A DNA stretch of 64,000 bases, from NCBI RefSeq assembly GCF_029873635.1, contig NC_080422.1, positions 4,010,001 to 4,074,000 on the forward strand, read 5' to 3'. The position numbers and the translations under genes are program-made. Under the pieces are notes generated by a model. That model was not told the DNA's origin, ran no database searches, and saw only the letters and a list, made by a program, of their open reading frames with translations. Positions 1 through 10,761 of the stretch are shown here, piece after piece (the first letter of the stretch is position 1; each line of letters opens with the position of its first letter). This DNA comes from Malania oleifera (taxonomy: Eukaryota > Streptophyta > Magnoliopsida > Santalales > Ximeniaceae).

Positions 1-162
1 ATCGATAAACCAAGGTTCCAATATTGTTTACATGTCAACCCTACACGTACAAAGGGATTAGGAAGTTTCCCAAATAACTTTATATCAATCCCCGGAAGTT
101 TTGCATCCGAATTCCCAACCTATTGATATTTCCAATTCAAAATTCAAAAACAGCGCCAAACA

Positions 163-198
163 AAATTGTCGACGGTATCAGCAAACCGTCGACAATTT
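163..198. repeat. Perfect 14-bp inverted repeat around GTCGAC
   Basis: The arm AAATTGTCGACGGT (163-176) is followed by an 8-nt loop and its exact reverse complement (185-198). A further GTCGAC occurs at about 220-230. The core resembles the GTCGAC-centred motifs in the LTRs at 3900, 37228 and 63185, so this could be a remnant of a similar U3 region. That link is inference. Confidence 0.6.
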
Positions 199-764
199 CT
201 TCTGGAGGCTAAATCGTCGACTGTCTCTTCTTGTAGTCCAATTTTCTTATTTTTTCCTCAACAAGCTTTCCCTATGTATGTGTTCCACTCAATATGAGTC
301 ACATACTCCAACAAGATGTTCTGTCATTTTAGTAGAGGCTGCATTAAGCATTTAGACGCATAAGAAAGACAACTCCCATTTTGGGAAGAGAAGTGCAAAG
401 GCAAATGACATCCAAAGGGAATATTATCGATTCAACAAGAAGTCGAGGAATACCAGCATAAATGACAGACCTGCTTTACTTCCGATTAAGAACCTAAAAT
501 TGTTCTACTTTTTAACATCCCCAAACAGCATCCATAAGCTAGTTTGAGCGTTTTGGCATTGGTAACCGAAATAAAAGCATTCCAATACAACAGAACGAAT
601 GCGCAAAAAGAAAATAAACATTATCTTTTACGAATTCAGCGTGAAATGATTCCAAACATGCAAGTCGAATTCAAAAAAGTTTTACATACCTGTGCGTTGT
701 AAAAGTGATTGGAAATGTCGCAGTCTTCGTTCTCACAGGATTAGGGCTTCGCACTAACCACGCT

Positions 765-765
<1 letters not shown>

Positions 766-806
<41 letters not shown>
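766..806. repeat. (CT)n microsatellite
   Basis: About twenty uninterrupted CT units. Open frames here read Ser-Leu or Arg-Glu repeats on the two strands and are artefacts of the repeat. Confidence 0.95.
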
Positions 807-809
<3 letters not shown>

Positions 810-1318
810 GCCTGTAAAAATTGCATCCGCGGGTGCATAAAGATCCCGCCGGACGACGAGAGATACAATCCGGTTCATCGGTTCGGGAAATCACAAACGA
901 GTCAAACCGAACCGACCCGAGTCTAACTTCAAATTCAAGAGGACTTTCAACAAACTTTTTCAAGTTTGTTAAACTGAGAATTTATAATTTGGCCGATTGA
1001 TTTATTAACTTCAAACAAAAAAAAAAACTTAAGCTCCAGTCAAGTTTAAATTAAATTTGAATACTTATTTTAGTTTTTCATTTAAAGTACCAATAGAGTT
1101 TGAGTTGTATGTTTACTACTAATTAATTTAAACGTAAAATTAATTATAAAATCTATATATTAACATAAATATGGAGTAGTTATATTTAAGTTAATTTAAA
1201 AAACATGAAAAATAAAGAGATAAAAAAAAAAAACACAGTAAAAGAGTAAGATTAGAATATATTACTTTATCTCTGACCTTCTTCGAGATTTTAAATGAGC
1301 TAAAGCTGACACTTATGG

Positions 1319-3594
1319 TGTGATCCCAAGAGGGGGTGGATTGGATTTTAAAATTTTTTGGCTAAATTAAATTTACCATTTACCACAAATCATATCCCGT
1401 TTAAAAATATAAGCATGTAAGTAAAATGAATTAATTAATGAGTATAGACATACACATGTAAAGCATATTTCATTTTAATTTATGTGTGTATGCAAAATAA
1501 TTATAACATTAAATGAACAAGTATACACATACGGAAATTAAAGTGTAGAAATTAAATGAGATAAACACACACACACACAAAAGATTTGTTATCGAGATTC
1601 GGCCAATTCTGCCTACGTCCCCGCCTTGGGCAAATCCTCCAAGGATTCCACTAACTTGTTCACTTAAATAGGCGGAGCAGAAGCCATATACACTTTTTCC
1701 TTACGGGGCGGAGTCTCCCTAACTCAATTCTCATGCTGAGCCAAACTGATTCCTCCTTACGGGGCGGAGTCTCCCCAACTCAATTACTAAGTTGAGTCAA
1801 ACTAGTTCCTCCTTACAGGGCGGAGTCTCCCCAGCTCACCTAACCAGGCTTGAGCCAAACCGGTACTCAAATATGAGATTTTTCGTACAAACAACTACTT
1901 CTCAAATTAAGTAAAGATGTACAAATATGAAACTCAAAAATGCATTCTCTCATAATTTGAAATAAGTGTTCAGTAGAGTATATGTGTTTTTCTCACTAAA
2001 CTTTTTCGCAACCTTTGAATAAGATATATATGATAATCCCTTCAAAGATTTAACCCCAGTAAATATTTCTCCAAAAAATATTTTCCAAAAACAGTGTAGT
2101 AGAACCTAGGGTTTTGTTTTAAAAAATTTTTTCTCAAGATAAAAAAATGAAAGAACTTTCATGCAAAGATATGTATTTGAAAATATACTCAAGGTTTTCT
2201 TAACTTGCTCAGCGATTTTCTCCAAATTTTTATGTCAAAGAAAATGTAGGAGAATCTCAAGGTTTTGCTCAAAAATGGTTTTTTGCAATAAAGAACAAGT
2301 GAGCTTTTGAATCTTACAATGAATATGCAGAGATTCACAAGTTATAACAAGTTTCCCCAAAAATATTTATCAAGAAAATATATGGGAGAAACTTTAAACT
2401 TATTCTCAAAAATGATTTTCAGAATAAAAGATTAAGAGAGAGTAAGTGATTTGAAATATTATAATATATCCCAAAGAATGATTCTTCAACAATCTTCTAG
2501 AACAATGAATTTGCTAAACAAGAAAGTGAGAAATAATCAATGCCCCTCTTCAAAAAGATTTTTTCAGGGAAATAAAAGAAAGAGAGTTGGAGAGAGTAGA
2601 TAATTTTGCCCAAAAAAGATTTTTGCAATAAAAGAGTGTGGGGGAACTTTGATTTAAAAATAAATGCCAAAAAATTTGAGAAATTTTTTTGACTAATCAA
2701 AGTTGCTAATTATGCTTATAAAAGGGGTATATAGAGTCTTGAAAATTTTTTACCATTAGGGACATGGAGGGTATTTTTAAAATTATTTAATTAAAAATTA
2801 AACACTTTTAAGCACTGAAAAATTGAAAAACCTGAGAGGTTTGGTCGACTGGCAAAGGTCTCAATCGACTATCCTCAGCCAAAAATTCAAATTTTTCAAG
2901 GGCTTCGGTCGACAAAGTAAAAGATCGGTCAACTGGCCATTGGGCGATTTCTAATTGTCTAAGACTCGGTCGGCCGGGTAAACAGTGCCAGTCGGTTGGG
3001 CATTTCTTAGGGCACAATGATTGGTCAGCTGAGTTTGATAAAGCAGGCCAGAGGTATGGGCGGTCAGCTGAGCTTCTCAAGTACAAAAGATGGTCGATCG
3101 ACTGGGGCTTAGTAAAAGTATGTGTTTAGCCTTAAGTCATTGTCGGTAGACTGGGCTCATTTGAGCGTGTAAGGGTCAGTTGACCGAGGTCTTTGAAAAA
3201 CTAAGATTATCCCTATTTTTGACCTTAAAACCTTCCAACCCTATGTGTATGAGTATGTTATTTTAGATGAAGGATTTTTCATGAAGGTTTGAGGTTCCAT
3301 AAGGTCAGTATATGGCCTTTGTCTGAGCATTCATCCACATCATGCAAGATATGCATTATTACACATTAAACTTAAGTTAAATGCATCACAAGTAAAATGT
3401 AAGTCTTCTTTTCATTTGCTCTTCAATCTTCATGGAATACGCAAAGTTGAGATAGTCTTTATGTCCTTCATGACTTCTATGTTTCCTCTACCTTATGTGT
3501 GCTAAATTATAAAACTATTCACATACTAAATACACACATAAAATATTTATGCTTTATCATCATCAAAATAAGAATTAGACTCAAAAAGTCAACA
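1319..3594 (-). mobile_element. SIRE/Maximus-like Ty1-copia LTR, minus orientation
   Basis: Read on the minus strand, an LTR begins with TGTTGACTTTTTGAGTC at 3594, directly after an imperfect purine-rich tract (3595-3608, AAAAATGGGAAGAT). It continues with the motif for a TTTTGATGATGATAAAG stretch typical of SIRE LTR starts. It ends near 1319 with a stretch equivalent to CCCCCTCTTGGGATCACA, the usual SIRE-type LTR end. Inside are repeated GGTCGACTGG-like motifs (about 2840-3190) and a 56-bp tandem array (1698-1865). No coding region of the element is seen. The 3' internal end seems to continue at 3595-3899 and, beyond the later insertion, after 8656. The outer boundary is approximate and I found no TSD pair. 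Confidence 0.6.
1698..1865. repeat. Three tandem copies with a 56-bp period
   Basis: The phrase TCCTTACGGGGCGGAGTCTC starts at 1698, 1754 and, with one change, 1810, exactly 56 bases apart. Each copy continues with an AACTCA...GAGCCAAAC stretch. The array lies within the SIRE-like LTR. Confidence 0.85.
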
Positions 3595-3899
3595 ATCTTC
3601 CCATTTTTTATAATGACAAACACACCCCGAGCAAAATGAGTTCAGTTTGAAAAGGCTCCCCTTACAATATGTATAATCTTAAAACATAGACATTGTAGCT
3701 CAAGCATATTTATTAAAGAAGACATTTCAAATAATCATGCATTTAGTTATGACATTTAAAACACAAATGCTTGTAGCTCAGATATTTGTCTCTCAGATAT
3801 TTACCCTATTTAAAATGTTAAAAAAATATATTTTGGCATTTTGCTCATAACTCTCTCCCCTTTTTGGCATAAGCAAAAAGGCTAAGCTAAGTATGAAAG
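3595..3899 (-). mobile_element. Probable 3' internal remnant of the SIRE-like element
   Basis: AT-rich sequence with purine-tract-like motifs: ATCTTCCCATTTTTT at 3595 and CTCTCCCCCTTTTTGGCA-like text at about 3851. SIRE elements often carry such tracts between the env-like region and the 3' LTR. No open reading frame is recognised. The same style of sequence resumes at 8656 beyond the inserted solo LTR. Confidence 0.4.
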
Positions 3900-3978
3900 T
3901 GTAGTAACCCGAAAAATAATGAAATTTAAACAAAGAGGGAGAGAAAATAGAAACCGAAACAGAAGGAGTTTGTAGACT

Positions 3979-4170
3979 TCGTCAACGAACACAGGGTCTC
4001 GTCGACGAAGGTCTTCAGAACTTCGTCGACGAACACAGGGCTTCGTCGATGAGAAAAATACTGAGAGAGGTTTCCGGCTGCTCTGAATTTTGTCGACGAA
4101 CACAGGGCTTCATCGACGAATTTTATGAAAGACTCGTCGACAAGGTGACGTGTCTCATCGACGAATTTGG
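3979..4170. repeat. Array of TTCGTCGACGAA-like palindromes in LTR U3
   Basis: About eight copies or near-copies of the palindrome TTCGTCGACGAA occur at irregular spacing, several in the context CTTCGTCGACGAACACAGGG. The array stops a few bases before the TATA box. The spacing is too irregular for a satellite, so it looks like repeated cis-elements. Confidence 0.75.
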
Positions 4171-4173
4171 TAG

Positions 4174-4182
4174 TATAAAAGG
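4174..4182 (+). promoter_or_regulatory. TATA box of the LTR promoter
   Basis: TATAAAAGG follows the GTCGACGA array and precedes a CT-rich transcribed leader. This is the same order as in the LTRs at 37228 and 63185. Confidence 0.65.
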
Positions 4183-5463
4183 AGAGAAACCAAGATATTT
4201 TGTCATTTTCACTGCCCCTCTCTCTCTATCATCTCTCTCTCTCTACATCTCCCTCTCCCTTCTCTCTTCGATTCCAGCCCCACCAGTCGTCAGATCGACG
4301 ATCTGAAGCTACCACGACACTCCTGGCGGAGTTCGCTGCACATCTGTCGGAGCGGATCGTTGGGAAAACTGAGTTGGATTTTATCACAAATTCAGGGTAA
4401 GACCTTTTAGCTAGTTTTTGGCTTTCTGACAGTTATAAGAAATGATATAGATGGAAAAATACTGATATTTTGTTCTGGCATATGTTGGTTTTAGGGTGTT
4501 TTGTAGGAGGCCCTGCGGGTGTTAGACTTGTATTCCCTAAGAGCTTTCTAATAGTCAGGTAAAGGAAATATGTTATGCTAAGCATTTCTTAAAATATGAT
4601 ACAATTTATTTAATTACGAAAATTATGTATTTAGTATGGTGTGGCTTGTGAATATGTATATGGTATGGGGATATGTTTTACGAATTTAGTTTCATGATTT
4701 TATGAATTTCAGTATTATGATTATGCGAATCTCAGTACTATGATTTTATGTATTTTAGTATCATGATTATACGGATCTCAGTACCATGATTACACGAATT
4801 TCAGTATTATGATCATGCAACTTCAGTATTATGATTATTCAGTTCTCAGTATTACGTATGAATTACAGTTACAGTTTATACAACATCATGATTATTTCAG
4901 TACTTTAGAATCATAACAAATCAGACAAATATATATATATATAGATATATATTATATGATATCAGACCCTGTTGGACTTGCAGCTACAGAGCACGGTACC
5001 GTTGCTACAGATACTATGTTACTTTATGAGTGCAACCACGTATTTAGATAATACGTGGTAAAGTCGACCACCTAGGCCCTTGAAGAGGTTAGGCTCCCCA
5101 TCCAGATATGGGTTGAGGTGGGCAGGTCGACTGACGGAGTTCAGTGATTTATTCCTAATTGGTCAGTCAGGGTAAATCCAGCCTACGGGGCCGCACAACC
5201 TTGTTATGAGGGGGCATGTCACGACACAAATAGCCACAGGGAACAGTTTCTGAAGCGCCCCGAACCCTTAAACCTGGGTCCACCACTTTCCCTTAGGGGC
5301 CTTGCGCCCGTGGCAACAGCGGGTACCTATCAGAGCACTCACTGAGATTGAGGTGTTACGTATCGCCGTCCCTCAATTCAGCAAGCCCCCGGGCGGAGAG
5401 TCTTACTTCGCCACAATCGTTCATAAGCGAGAGTTCCCGAGGATCGGGGGTAACTACCCCTTT

Positions 5464-5475
5464 GCTCTGATACCA
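5464..5475 (-). promoter_or_regulatory. Primer-binding site (initiator tRNA-Met)
   Basis: The reverse complement reads TGGTATCAGAGC, three bases after an LTR end at 5479. This is the standard plant LTR-retrotransposon priming site. Confidence 0.65.
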
Positions 5476-7804
5476 CAATGAAGCGCCCCGAACCCTTAAA
5501 CCCGGGTTCTGCGCGTTATACCTAATAAAATCCCTGATACATATACGCAGCGGAAAACATAACCATAATCTCCATATAACATAATACCAGAGTTTACTAA
5601 TTCTAACTACCAACCATAATAAATTACTCATTCACCAGTATTCAAATATATACATGTCTCCAAAACATTATCCACTAATACCAGTATGTTTCACAACTAT
5701 CCTTTCATAACTGAGTTAAAACATAAAGATATAAAACATAAAATATACATATCAGAATTAACATAAAAATATACCCTTTTTCTTATATCTTCCAAAAATG
5801 TTATAAAATCTCAAGCTCTCAAAGCTCGATCTTAAGAAATCCTAAAAAAAAGTGAATTCATATTCGGGTGAGACACATCTCAGTAAGGGAAGAAACAATA
5901 TATTAAACTCAACGTGTGGCTATCATGAGATTATACATATCATTTTATAATATTTGCAAATCATTAACATAATACTGAAAGTCATTTTCTGATCCTAAAC
6001 AAACACATGCAAATGTTTAACCCACGAGATTACCCGAGGATAGAGGTGATTACCCACCCATACAAGTAGCACCCTTCTACTCTGATACATTTAGCAACCC
6101 GAAGGTCACAATTTAAGCATACCAGGGCACTCACCTTACTTAATAAGCCCTCAAGTGTTAGATTGATCTCGTACTCACACATTCAACAATAGTTTATCGG
6201 CAAAGGCCCTAAGGATTGGGAATTCTACCCGCCCATACAAGTAGGTTCCCTCTGCCCTAGTGCGTTATGTAGCTACTGCCACATCTGAAGCTACTAGTGC
6301 ACTCGCCTTACTCAGCAAGCCCTCAGGCGAAAGGTACGCCTCACCCAATCGTAACATGTTCTACGTACATACATACTTCTATTATCATAATACATCATTC
6401 TTTTATGTCATTATACATTCATGCACATTCATTCCTGTTCATAACTTAACTTTGCATTTCGTTTCACTTTAAGTGGCTCTTTCCCATTTACATCATTTAC
6501 ATTTGTTATTTCATTTCATTGTCATTTCATCGTCATTTCATTGCATAACATTTCATTTCATTACTTCGTACTACAGCTGGTCTTTAACCATCATCAGTTA
6601 GTCTATGTAGAAATGTGCTAAATCTGCTAACACAGCTCTTTTTAGCTGTCATCAATTAGTCTACACAGAAGTGTACTAGATCTGCTAACATGGCTCTCTT
6701 TCAGCTGTCTTACATTTACATTGTTGCATTTAACATACACAGGCAACATTATCCATATCATATTTTATTCTCATTATTTTACTTATTTAGCCTGTATCTC
6801 ATACATTTAACATATAATTTGCACAGATTATCATGCCACACAATTTAGCAGTAAAATTCATACACTGCCTGTAAAATAAGCCAACCAACATTTAGTGTTT
6901 ATATACTGAAAATACCTTTCATTTCTTACTTAATTATCCTGAAAATATTTTTTCACTTTCATCAGTTCATTTTTGCATATACATATATAATAAACAGCCC
7001 TAAACTCAAAAAAAATATAATTTAAATGGCTGGCATTTTACCCATACTAAAACATATACACGTACATATAATACAATTTATTTTTCCATTAAATTCATAA
7101 AAATTCTGATTTAATATATATTTTTCCCTTTACCTGATTTCTTGAATTACGCCAACAGGGACTCCGAAAAATACCTGCGGCGCTCACCCGGACCCTGAAA
7201 TTAAATTCCTAGTTCGAATAAATTATTCATGAATAAAATATTAATTTAATACTTCCTAGGGTCATAATTTATAAATAAATAAATATACCCTTAAATTTAG
7301 CCAAATTGTCAAATTTCCCAAATCCCACTCTCGCTTTGGAGTAGAGCCTAGAAAACCCCAATTGAAAAATTACCTACGTCAAAATGATGACAACAACGAT
7401 TAGAACCCCGTGGTGGTACCTGATTGTCGATTCAACAGTAGATTTAACCAGAAATTGAGAAATTGGGAAAAAATTACCTTTCCCCAGGAGCAGTACTTAA
7501 GTCGTTCCCACGATAAATCTGCTCTAGTAGAAATGTCGGTGGCGGAGTTACGAACCCAACGGCACCTTCCATTTCCCGATCCGCCATAAACTCGTCGAGA
7601 AATAAAGGAAGAAAGAGAGACGGAGACGGAGGAGTGGAGAGGCGAAACAATGAGAGTAGAAGCTCTTTGCAATTCCAGTTGCAGAAGCTTCAGTAAGCTT
7701 CTTTATTCTTTTTTTTTTTTTTTCTTTAACTTACCTTAACTTAACTTTACTTAACATATATATATATAACTTATACTTTAACCTTTATATATATATATTA
7801 GGCT

Positions 7805-7805
<1 letters not shown>

Positions 7806-7837
<32 letters not shown>
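7806..7837. repeat. (TA)n microsatellite
   Basis: A run of alternating TA inside the AT-rich start of the nested minus-strand LTR. Shorter TA runs precede it at about 7755 and 7785. Confidence 0.9.
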
Positions 7838-7839
<2 letters not shown>

Positions 7840-8655
7840 TTATTCCATTTTTTTTTTAATATTTATTTATTTAATTTAATAACATTTAATTAATTCATTA
7901 ATTAATTAATAATTTTTTTTCATACTATTTATTTTTATTTGTTTATTTAATACATTAATTTAATATTGTTTAACCAATTAATTAATTAATAATTTTAATT
8001 AATTATATATTTTTTTAATTTTTTTTTTCGGGTTATTACAGTTTCAGTTACTATTACATACGTACGGATTTACAAAAACAGGGACTCTACTTATGTACAC
8101 TAGAAGTATTTTGAATTATAACCTATAATACTGCTATGTTAAGCAACATGAAAAGGGGTGATGTATTTTATTATTTACACTCTACTTTTGCATTCAGTTA
8201 TTCATGTTTATATGAAAACAAATTTCTTGATATATAGTAGCTCATTTGCCATACACTAGTAATAACATATTTCTCCTTACTGAGCGTTGGCTCATCCTAG
8301 TGTTGATATATTTTTCAAGTGATCTAGGTAGGCGAGCAAACCAGGCTCGCAAATAGAAGGGCTTCAGTAGTGCCCTGCCAGAGAGTGGGTATGTTTTTGG
8401 GAGTGTTTTTGTACATCCCAGTATAGTTGAGGGAATTTTTGGGAAAACATATATATGTGTATACTTTGGGAAAAAACATGGTAGCACTCTGGTATTGATA
8501 TTGTATGATATGGACATGTTTATTCAGTTTATGCTTTTCGCTGCTTAAGTTTATGATTGAGTTTTTCCCCAATATGGGTATCAGAGCATGTAAAATATTA
8601 TAGTATGGAAAAAAAAAAAAACCCATTTAATTATTTAATTAAACAGGTCGTTACA

Positions 8656-10761
8656 GAAACTATTTGATCAATTTAAAAGAAATTTAAACTTGAAAAATAT
8701 TTCTCCCCCTTTTTGAAATAATTTTTATCTTACTTTGAAGAAACTCTCCCCCTATTTGATATAGGATTTGGGCATAGAAAATAGTTTTATGTTTGTTTTG
8801 AAAATTTGACAATTTATGCACATAAAACAATATAACTGGCCATATGTATTTAAAATGACATGTTAAACATGGTCAGACTAAAAATATTTACAAACCATTT
8901 GCAGTTCAAACATTACATAAAACTCGAAAAAAAAAAAAAATAGAGTTTAAAGCATACGACATATGATAGTAAAGTGTAGGTTTGTGAATAAATTCAGTCT
9001 AACTAGATCGCATGCATTTTCATTAATGAACCAGTCATGCTATGCACCCTTTAAGAAAAAGTAAAAAAATTTCAAATTTCATGACAAGAAATTGAATTTC
9101 ATTAACAATAAGATTTACATGTCATGAATCTTTTGAGGCAAGAGAAAAAAAATTCTAGTTTAAAATTATTTCTTGCCATAAAAATACATCACCTTTTGAC
9201 TATCAATAAATATTCAAGGACGATGCTTGCTAAACAAGAACCTTTAACATGAAAGTTCAAGTAAGCAACATTTTCTAGTAGGCATTTAAGAACAATTCAT
9301 AATATAACCTAAAAAAGCAATCACATGGATCCCAAACATATAAGAAGATTTTAAAACCATAAATCATATGGCTGATTCAAAGAACTTGTGGCTAAGCAGT
9401 ATATTTTCATTCAAGATATTCAAGATAATCATTCAAGCATTTATGCACGTAAGCCACAGAAGATTTGTAATCTAAGCTAACCATGTGGGTGAACACATAA
9501 GAAAGAAATTTAAATTTAAAATCTCCCATTTTCAATTTTGAATACGTGCTTAGATTTTGTTAACTACTTATACTGATACTAACTGTGAGAAATTCATTAA
9601 GAGTTTATACAGTATAAGTACTATTTTTCATTCTTAAACAAACTTCACTGGATATATGTTAAACAATATGTATTTCGCCAGTAAAACCATTCTTAGAACA
9701 CACATGCATCGGAAATTTAATATTAAGTCATGCGCGAGGTGTCATATGCCCCAAAAACAATCCATATTAGATATTGATTCAATAGGCGTAGGATATGATG
9801 TTCATGGTACACCGAAAAGTCTTAGCACTCAAAAAGTAAAAGCAATAATAATGTGAGTCCATGAGGCAGGTGACTTTAATTCTTTATTTCCAATAATGGG
9901 ACTTGAGTTCTCTAGTATATTTGCATGCATACATACTTGTATTTAGTTCAAGGATGATGTTCATTTAAGAGCATTCATTATATATTCATCATTTCAAAGA
10001 ATTTTAGCATGCAGCAAATATTAGTCATTCAGCACACAAGCGTGACATGTTGCATTTCAATTTAATGTACGATAGCCAAGCAAGGTTATACTCAAAAGTT
10101 ATGCAACAAGAGTTCAATATAAAGATGACACAACTCAAAATATACAATGAGTGTGTGCAAGACGAAAACTCCCCCTAAGTCATTCACTTGTCCTAGTTTA
10201 TGGACCATCATCAAGACATAGGACGATTAATTAAAGAGATGATGTTTTACCATTTAAGAATTGAGTGAAAGTACATAACCCAAAGAAATAGACCAAATGG
10301 TGTTCATGAACTAGTCCTTCCTAAGACAATAGAATGTGTACATATTTTCAATTTATATAGCATTTTGGATTTAACATGTACTAACCTGTTTAATTATTTA
10401 GCATCCTAGAAATGAGCCGCTTATACTAATAAAAAATTAATTCCACTAAGTATACCAAACATGTATGATTGGTCTCATAATACTCCGGGCCCCACGTGGC
10501 GGGTCTGGGGCGTTACAATATCAATTTAATAAATTAAGTTATCTTGTCTTTAAAAAATTAATGAATGAGTGATGTTGGAAAAATTAACGAGTGAAATACA
10601 ATATTTTCAAAATTAAAACTATAAGTGAATTATAACAATTCAATAGTTCGATAATTGATAGACCAAAATAAAGTAAATAACTATATTATTAATTAAAAAT
10701 TTTAAATATATGACTATACCTTGTTTGGGTCACCAAGAAATAAGAGATGTAGTAGTACTAC
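8656..10761. other. AT-rich non-coding stretch, probably old retroelement interior
   Basis: No supported gene. CTCCCCCT tracts at about 8703, 8745 and 10171 resemble the pyrimidine (minus-strand purine) tracts of SIRE elements, so this is probably the continuation of the element broken by the solo LTR at 3900. Near 10488-10517 a GC-rich stretch ending GGGGCGTTACA looks like the end of another plus-strand LTR whose start I could not find. Confidence 0.4.

Larger units (their letters stand above)
1..1318. other. Intergenic stretch without a recognisable gene
   Basis: Short open frames occur here but none has a recognisable domain, and two of them simply read a CT microsatellite. The stretch holds a perfect hairpin (163-198) and a CT repeat (766-806). 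It becomes strongly AT-rich after about 950. It may be old transposon DNA, but I cannot name a family. Confidence 0.5.
5251..8040 (-). mobile_element. Nested LTR element, rearranged, minus orientation
   Basis: The insertion is flanked by perfect GTTTC duplications (5246-5250 and 8041-8045). On the minus strand it begins TGTAATAACCCGAAAAAAA at 8040. A first LTR appears to end GGTTCGGGGCGCTTCA at 5479. Three bases later comes TGGTATCAGAGC (5475-5464), a full initiator-tRNA-Met primer site. About 190 bases follow, then a second copy of the LTR terminus ends at 5251. It thus looks like an LTR, a primer site and a terminal LTR stub left after internal deletion. However, the stretch 5279-5478 also resembles internal parts of the LTR itself (near 6010-6150 and 6190-6330), so the exact history is unsure. 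A 90-codon minus-strand open frame (7400-7672) is not recognised. Confidence 0.65.
3900..8655 (+). mobile_element. Solo LTR (gypsy-like, about 1.96 kb net) interrupted by a nested LTR element
   Basis: The LTR starts TGTAGTAACCCGAAAAATA at 3900 and ends CAGGTCGTTACA at 8655. It is flanked by GAAAG (3895-3899) and GAAAC (8656-8660), a 4-of-5 match to a target-site duplication. The first 280 bases carry many TCGTCGACGA motifs, then a TATA box at 4174, a CT-rich leader and a GTAAGACC splice-donor-like site at about 4398. The 5' half aligns by eye with the partial LTR at 63185 and more loosely with the LTR at 37228. No tRNA primer site or coding region follows either end, so it is a solo LTR. Removing the insert at 5251-8040 and one TSD copy leaves about 1961 bp. 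Confidence 0.7.

Noticed and set aside
671-926. Open frames on both strands across the CT microsatellite
   Set aside because: They consist largely of Ser-Leu or Arg-Glu dipeptide repeats produced by the repeat, with no domain and no splice context.
3979-4170. CRISPR-like array (repeated short palindromes)
   Set aside because: This is a plant nuclear genome, the repeats are 12 bp, spacing is irregular, and they sit in LTR promoters.
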